Below are positions 6,363 to 9,935 of a DNA stretch of 9,935 nucleotides, one piece after another. A program made the position numbers and the translations under genes. Every line of letters starts with the position of its first letter. Positions within the stretch are counted from its first letter, which is position 1. The DNA is from an uncultured Eubacterium sp. (lineage in GTDB: Bacteria > Bacillota > Clostridia > Lachnospirales > Lachnospiraceae): the NCBI GenBank assembly GCA_910586445.1, contig CAJUHV010000102.1, positions 1 through 9,935 on the forward strand, written 5' to 3'. The notes beneath the pieces are model-generated. The model was not told where the DNA came from. It made no database searches and was given only the letters and a program-made list of their open reading frames with translations.

Positions 6363-6413
6363 AAAAAAACCAGTGTAAAATCCACACCAATCAGCATGAC
6401 ATCTTACACCAGT
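6363..6413 (-). terminator. Intrinsic terminator of the GH105-SDR operon
   Basis: On the minus strand ACTGGTGTAAGAT and ATTTTACACTGGT pair over 13 bp (three G-U), with a loop of about 19 nt, followed by a run of T (the A run at 6363-6369). It lies about 35 nt after the dehydrogenase stop, inside the repeat-bounded unit. Confidence 0.55.
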
Positions 6414-6444
6414 CTTTCTAACAATACCTATTTTCAAACACGCT

Positions 6445-7245
6445 CTAAGGCTGCTTACCAAAATAAGCCATAATCCCGCCATCCACATAGAGAATCTGCC
6501 CATTGACAAAATCCGACGCCTCCGACGCTAAAAATACTGCCGGCCCTGCCAGATCTTCCGGCCTGCCCCAGCGTGCAGCAGGCGTGCGCCCCATTAAAAA
6601 TGCGTCAAACGGATGCCGGCTGCCGTCCGGCTGCATTTCGCGAAGCGGCGCTGTCTGCGGCGTCGCTATATAGCCCGGCCCGATGCCATTGCACTGGATA
6701 TTATAAGAACCATATTCCGCGCATATATTTTTCGTCAGCATTTTCAGCCCGCCTTTTGCCGCTGCATATGCCGATACCGTCTCCCTGCCAAGCTCGCTCA
6801 TTAAAGAACAGATATTGATAATCTTTCCGTGCCCCTTTTTGATCATATCCGGCAGTACGGCCTTAGATACGATAAACGGAGCATTCAGGTCAATATCCAC
6901 CACCTGGCGGAATTCCTGCACACTCATCTCGATCATCGGTATCCGTTTGATAATTCCTGCATTATTCACCAGTATATCAATGCTGCCCAGATCTTGCCTG
7001 ATCGCACCTACCATTTCCTGCACCTGCGCTTCATCCGATACATCACACAGATAACCCTTTGCTTCAATCCCGCTTTCTGCATAAGCAGCCAATGCCTCGT
7101 CCATATGCTTCTGTCCGCGGCAGTTAAACGCGATCTTTGCCCCTGCCCTTGCATAGGCCTCTGCAATCGTAAAGCCTATCCCATACGCCGCCCCTGTAAC
7201 GAGCGCTACTTTTCCCTCTAATGAAAATTGATCCAATATATTCAT
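6445..7245 (-). CDS. SDR-family gluconate 5-dehydrogenase / KduD-like oxidoreductase
   Basis: This is a cytoplasmic NAD(P)-dependent short-chain dehydrogenase of 266 aa. It has the cofactor motif TGAAYGIG (17-24), NNAG (94-97) and the catalytic S147, Y160 and K164. The sequence closely follows the IdnO/Ga5DH group (GIIKRIPMIEMS, SAYAAAKGGLKMLTKNI, GPGYIATPQTAPLRE, end GKQP), which interconverts gluconate and 5-ketogluconate. Near-identical folds (KduD, DhuD) act on 2-keto-3-deoxy sugar acids from unsaturated uronates. Adjacency to a GH105 hydrolase favours that second role. I place the start at 7245, where AAAGGG lies 6 nt upstream; the longer start at 7263 has no ribosome site. It lies 36 bp after the hydrolase gene, so they form an operon. 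Its TAG stop lies in the TAGAG end of the repeat unit downstream. Confidence 0.9.
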   Translation of the reverse strand: MNILDQFSLEGKVALVTGAAYGIGFTIAEAYARAGAKIAFNCRGQKHMDEALAAYAESGIEAKGYLCDVSDEAQVQEMVGAIRQDLGSIDILVNNAGIIKRIPMIEMSVQEFRQVVDIDLNAPFIVSKAVLPDMIKKGHGKIINICSLMSELGRETVSAYAAAKGGLKMLTKNICAEYGSYNIQCNGIGPGYIATPQTAPLREMQPDGSRHPFDAFLMGRTPAARWGRPEDLAGPAVFLASEASDFVNGQILYVDGGIMAYFGKQP

Positions 7246-7281
7246 TGCATTTCCCTTTCTCATCTCAAATACACCACATTT

Positions 7282-8397
7282 TTAATGCAGCAGTGCCTCA
7301 GCCAGTGCCAGTATTGTCAACGCCTGTCCATAAGCCATCGGAGCGATTAATATATTTTTATAATGCTCTGCCTCCATGCCCATGCCTGTACCGCCGGATA
7401 CATTGAGCACGGTTCCGTCCTCATCGATATTGTCCAAGATCGCCCTGACAGCCCTCTCGGCACATTCCATATAAGAATCATCCAGTATGCCGAAGCGTAT
7501 GCCTTTTAAAATGCCTGCCGCAATCGAGGCAGTGCCGGACACTTCCCCATAGCTGCCGGAATCTGTCAATACCGTATGCCACAAGCCGCTCTTTCCCTGC
7601 CGCTCCTTTAATGCTGCCACCTGTGCTTTGTAAGTGTCCACAATAATTGTCTTTACGCCCGGATTTAACGTACCCCTGCACAGTTCCAGATATTCCATAC
7701 TGCCAAGCGTATACCAGCTGTTGCCACGGCACCAGAAAACACCGCCGAAATTGTGGTTTCCATTAAATGTCCATCCATGATAAAACAGCCCTGTCTTTTT
7801 ATCGTACAGATATTTGATATGCATCAGCATCTGGTGTATGCTTTCGTTGATCCACTCGTCTTTTTTATATTGCTGTCCCATTTTATTCAAAAACAGCACG
7901 GTCATAAACAGCGTATCGATCCACATCTCGCTTTCATTTAAGCGCACGCCCTGACGGTCGCCGTTGGCGCTGGTCACATGCTGAAATCCCCCCTCCTTTG
8001 TGCGCGGCAGGCAGGTCATCAGCCAGTCTGCCCAGTCCAGACAGAGCTGTTCAAATTTGGGATCATTGTAATATTCGTTTAATTCCACCAGTGTCAGCAG
8101 CGGAGTAGTCGTATTGATATTGCGTGACGGCAGCCCCTGATCTATATTATGTACAAACCAGCCATGTAAAAATTCTTTGTATTTTATATTTTTATCGTAC
8201 TGCATGATTTTCAACAGCCCGTAAATGCCTACGCCCTGCGGCCAGTCCCACTCCTTAATGCCGAAATCACGCTTGAAAAAACCGATCGCTTCTCCCCCTG
8301 ACTTTAATTCCTCTTCGTTCTCCGGGCCTCCCAGATTCAGCAGCTTGTCAATCACCAGATCCAGTTTTTTCCTAAGTTCATTTTTATCAATATTCAT
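7282..8397 (-). CDS. GH105 unsaturated uronyl (rhamnogalacturonyl) hydrolase
   Basis: This 371-aa cytoplasmic enzyme of the YteR/YesR type (alpha/alpha six-barrel) removes the terminal 4,5-unsaturated uronic acid left on oligosaccharides by polysaccharide lyases. Family marks are QGVGIYGLL (54-62), ESEMWIDTLFMTVLFL (155-170) with D161 as the expected catalytic acid, YHGWT (206-210), WCRGNSW (222-228) and the stretch around SGTASIAAGILKGI (287-300). There is no signal peptide, as expected for action on imported oligosaccharides. The start at 8397 has AAAGGA 7 nt upstream; the longer start at 8427 has none. It is the first gene of the operon with the SDR dehydrogenase and divergent from the AraC regulator. 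Pectic rhamnogalacturonan is the usual substrate, but a glycosaminoglycan-type disaccharide cannot be excluded. Confidence 0.92.
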   Translation of the reverse strand: MNIDKNELRKKLDLVIDKLLNLGGPENEEELKSGGEAIGFFKRDFGIKEWDWPQGVGIYGLLKIMQYDKNIKYKEFLHGWFVHNIDQGLPSRNINTTTPLLTLVELNEYYNDPKFEQLCLDWADWLMTCLPRTKEGGFQHVTSANGDRQGVRLNESEMWIDTLFMTVLFLNKMGQQYKKDEWINESIHQMLMHIKYLYDKKTGLFYHGWTFNGNHNFGGVFWCRGNSWYTLGSMEYLELCRGTLNPGVKTIIVDTYKAQVAALKERQGKSGLWHTVLTDSGSYGEVSGTASIAAGILKGIRFGILDDSYMECAERAVRAILDNIDEDGTVLNVSGGTGMGMEAEHYKNILIAPMAYGQALTILALAEALLH

Positions 8398-8427
8398 AAT
8401 GTGTTCCTTTCTATTAATCTGATTCAC

Positions 8428-8880
8428 TTTTTTTGTTGTTCCTTGTTAAACACAGCAGTTTGATCATTTCAGCTATTGCTGCTTATTCTTCCGCTTCAGC
8501 CGTTTTGTTTCTTTTTATATGCGGCTGACTGATCTTTTCTGCCTGTTCTTCCGCTTCAGCCGTTTTGTTTCTTTTTATAATACGGCTGACTGATCTTTTC
8601 TGCCTGTTCTTCTGCTTCAGCCGTTTTGTTTCTTTTTATAATACGGCTGACTGATCTTTTCTGCCTGTTCTTCTGCTTCAGCCGTTTTGTTTCTTTTTAT
8701 AATATGGCTGACTGATCACTTTTACTTAATTTTTGTTAATTCTGCTGATTTTTGCCACTGTTTTCATTATTATTGCAGCATTTTCATTTTTCACTTTAAC
8801 TTTTTTGCTGTTTCTTCTTTGCTTGCATATTGATCTACGGCAGTTTGATCATTTTTACCTTAACTTTTTTCCTTTTTTTG
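8428..8880. promoter_or_regulatory. Divergent regulatory region, T-rich on plus strand, repeat-laden
   Basis: No gene is supported here. The region separates the GH105 operon from the AraC regulator. It contains the 60/61-bp tandem array (8486-8717), two identical copies of GCAGTTTGATCATTT (8455-8469 and 8840-8854), another TGATCA (8713-8718), and degenerate repeats of an ACTTTAACTTTTTT type (near 8795 and 8855). The plus strand is strongly pyrimidine-rich throughout, so an operon leader transcribed from here would be purine-rich. A sharp -35/-10 pair for the operon was not found, as is common for AraC-activated promoters. Confidence 0.6.
8486..8717. repeat. 60/61-bp tandem repeat, about 3.8 copies, each with an inverted repeat
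   Basis: The units are 8486-8545 (60 bp), 8546-8606 (61), 8607-8667 (61) and a partial 8668-8717 (50), nearly identical to one another. Each contains TCAGCCGT and, 18 bp later, ACGGCTGA (with small changes in the first and last units), an 8-bp inverted repeat around a T-rich core. Units 2-4 carry TATAAT on the plus strand. On the minus strand each has a purine-rich tract and TATTATAAAA or similar. The array lies 90-320 bp upstream of the GH105 start. Confidence 0.9.
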
Positions 8881-8909
8881 TTTACAATTTTACCTGTTCA
8901 TTATAAAAT
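8881..8909 (+). promoter_or_regulatory. Candidate promoter of the AraC-family regulator
   Basis: TTTACA (8881-8886), a 17-bp spacer and TAAAAT (8904-8909). Transcription would begin near 8916 and leave a leader of about 50 nt before the TTG start at 8965. Confidence 0.5.
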
Positions 8910-8964
8910 GTAACTGGTATGTTTTGTAGAAATTACATATATTACAATAGAAAAGGTGATATTT

Positions 8965-9852
8965 TTGGAAAAAATTACTTACTTTGACACTGTCAATGGA
9001 ATTTCCCTTGAGCATATGATCCGCTACGGAAAATTCGATATGCGCGTCAAGCATTTTCACAATGAATATGAAATCTTTTATATTTTGGAAGGAGAGCGTC
9101 TCTTTTTCTTTAACAACCGCAACTTTGTAGCCTCCAAGGGTGATCTGATCCTCGTCGATACGAACCTGATCCATATGACCAAATCCGTCTCTGCCGATGA
9201 TTCCGGGCACAATCGGATCATTCTGTATGTAAACAGCGATAAAATGCAGGAATTGGACAAAAAGTACCCTCCCCTTCAGCTTGTGCGTTTCTTTCACCAG
9301 CATTACGGCATCTACCATCTGACCCCGCAGCAGCAGGAGCATTTTATGGATCTGTATTACCTGTTCAAACGCGAGTGCCGTGAAAAAAAGCACAACTACA
9401 AGCAGGCCGTCGAGCTGGCCGTAACCACTTACTTTCTGGGCCTTACAAGGGAGCTGGATATCCATGCCCAGGAAGGCCCGCTCGGCGCAGAGATCGGCAA
9501 AAACAAGCATGTCTATGAGATCGCCGATTACCTGTCGCAGCACTGCGAGCAGCCCCTGTCGCTGGATGAGCTTGCCGGCAGATTTTATTTAAGCAAATAT
9601 TATGCATGCCGTGCATTTAAAGAAGTCACCGGCTACACGATCAGTGAATATGTCAATATCCACCGGATTCAGCGGGCCAAGCGTTATCTGGAAGAAACTA
9701 CTTTAAGCATCTCAGAGATTGCCGATATGGTCGGATATGGCACCATGACTCATTTTGAAAAAACGTTTAAAATCTATATGACTATATCCCCATTAAAATA
9801 CCGCAAAACACTAAACATTGTCACACATACCAACCTGCCGACAAATCCCTGA
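8965..9852 (+). CDS. AraC-family transcriptional regulator
   Basis: This 295-aa cytoplasmic regulator has a cupin-like sensor at the N-terminus (residues ~15-75: KHFHNEYEIFYILEGE, then GDLILVDTNLIHM), a linker, and a C-terminal AraC/XylS DNA-binding domain (~183-283). The first helix-turn-helix is LDELAGRFYLSKYYACRAFKE (200-220). The second is ISEIADMVGYGTMTHFEKTFK (249-269), followed by the family's SPLKYR. I choose TTG at 8965 as start because AAGGTGA lies 6 nt upstream; GTG at 8956 would overlap that site. It diverges from the GH105-SDR operon, the usual layout for an activator of carbohydrate genes, so it probably senses an uronide or related sugar and controls that operon. Two compound palindromes begin 2 bp after its stop. 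Confidence 0.92.
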   Translation: MEKITYFDTVNGISLEHMIRYGKFDMRVKHFHNEYEIFYILEGERLFFFNNRNFVASKGDLILVDTNLIHMTKSVSADDSGHNRIILYVNSDKMQELDKKYPPLQLVRFFHQHYGIYHLTPQQQEHFMDLYYLFKRECREKKHNYKQAVELAVTTYFLGLTRELDIHAQEGPLGAEIGKNKHVYEIADYLSQHCEQPLSLDELAGRFYLSKYYACRAFKEVTGYTISEYVNIHRIQRAKRYLEETTLSISEIADMVGYGTMTHFEKTFKIYMTISPLKYRKTLNIVTHTNLPTNP

Positions 9853-9853
9853 G

Positions 9854-9890
9854 CCGTTACTGTTCACGCCTTCGGCGCTCACAGTAACGG
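9854..9890 (+). terminator. Compound palindrome after the AraC gene
   Basis: CCGTTACTGT (9854-9863) pairs with ACAGTAACGG (9881-9890), enclosing a small CGCC-ttc-GGCG hairpin. It starts 2 bp after the stop codon, so it may end transcription, but no T run follows. The arms-plus-inner-hairpin geometry resembles a REP-type palindrome. Confidence 0.55.
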
Positions 9891-9935
9891 AATTCAGCCC
9901 ATTGGAAATTTGCCTTTGGCAAAGGGCTGAATTCC
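9889..9935. repeat. Second compound palindrome, reaching the window edge
   Basis: GGAATTCAGCCC (9889-9900) pairs over 12 bp with GGGCTGAATTCC (9924-9935), enclosing a perfect TTTGCC-ttt-GGCAAA hairpin (9909-9923). It shares two bases with the preceding palindrome and may continue as a palindromic array beyond the window. Confidence 0.75.

Larger units (their letters stand above)
6148..6447. mobile_element. 300-bp MITE-like unit with terminal inverted repeats
   Basis: The left end reads TAGAGTGTGTCTTAAAA. The right end, read inward on the other strand, reads TAGAGCGTGTTTGAAAA, giving 14 of 17 matches. Both ends carry TA at the outside, which fits a TA target duplication as made by Tc1/mariner-IS630-type transposases. 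There is no transposase and no convincing gene inside. Internal structure includes a hairpin CTTGGAC/GTCCAGG (6201-6221), a degenerate third copy of the end motif at 6262 and a terminator-like hairpin at 6363-6413. It is also possible that the ends belong to separate, nested insertions. Confidence 0.5.

Noticed and set aside
6829..7221. Plus-strand frames opposite the dehydrogenase gene
   Set aside because: Antisense shadows of a well-supported SDR gene, with no ribosome sites or recognisable motifs.
8486..8717. Tandem array as a repeat-containing coding sequence on the minus strand (RNKTAEAEEQAEK-like frame)
   Set aside because: The unit is 61 bp in most copies, so the frame shifts at each unit and hits stops; there is no start or ribosome site.
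8486..8717. Tandem array as a CRISPR
   Set aside because: The whole 60/61-bp unit is conserved, with no distinct unique spacers, and there are no cas genes.
8890..9543. Minus-strand 217-aa frame opposite the AraC gene
   Set aside because: It is the antisense shadow of a clear AraC-family coding sequence and has no recognisable family of its own.

Overview
The window looks like chromosomal DNA of a gut Firmicute of the Lachnospiraceae type (Blautia / Hungatella / Enterocloster-like). This rests on protein resemblance (LytTR regulator with small four-helix membrane proteins, DUF3788, AAA-ATPase/PD-(D/E)XK protein, IdnO/KduD-like dehydrogenase beside a GH105 hydrolase), AGGAGG-type ribosome binding sites and moderate GC with AT-rich intergenic DNA. 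No rRNA, tRNA or CRISPR array was seen.

Left part (1-1570): the C-terminal part of a large serine recombinase runs directly into the 3' half of an ABC-transporter substrate-binding protein gene. Recombinase-like sequence stops and binding-protein sequence starts at about 985-991, which looks like one end of an integrated mobile element.

Region 1618-3250 (minus strand): a LytTR DNA-binding regulator is translationally coupled to a small membrane protein and followed by a second, related membrane protein. This resembles a two-part LytTR regulator/membrane-inhibitor system. Copies of a short repeat (TAGAGYGTGTYTKAAAA end motif) sit upstream of it and between its membrane genes.

Region 3250-4045: an AT-rich island with several inverted repeats, a near-consensus plus-strand promoter, a 30-codon ORF and a broken unknown gene.

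Region 4105-6140 (minus strand): an unknown 210-aa protein, a DUF3788 protein and a decayed AAA-ATPase/PD-(D/E)XK gene that has lost its middle.

Region 6148-6447: a 300-bp non-coding unit bounded by inverted copies of the same end motif. It contributes the stop codon, and probably the terminator, of the next gene.

Region 6445-9852: a sugar-acid locus. A minus-strand two-gene operon (GH105 unsaturated uronyl hydrolase, then an IdnO/KduD-like SDR dehydrogenase) diverges from a plus-strand AraC-family regulator. The regulator probably senses the sugar and controls the operon. The hydrolase would release a 4,5-unsaturated uronate from pectin- or glycosaminoglycan-derived oligosaccharides, and the dehydrogenase would act on a downstream keto-sugar acid. 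The roughly 540-bp divergent spacer holds 3.8 copies of a 60/61-bp tandem repeat, each with an internal inverted repeat, plus TGATCA-centred direct repeats. Two compound palindromes close the window after the regulator.
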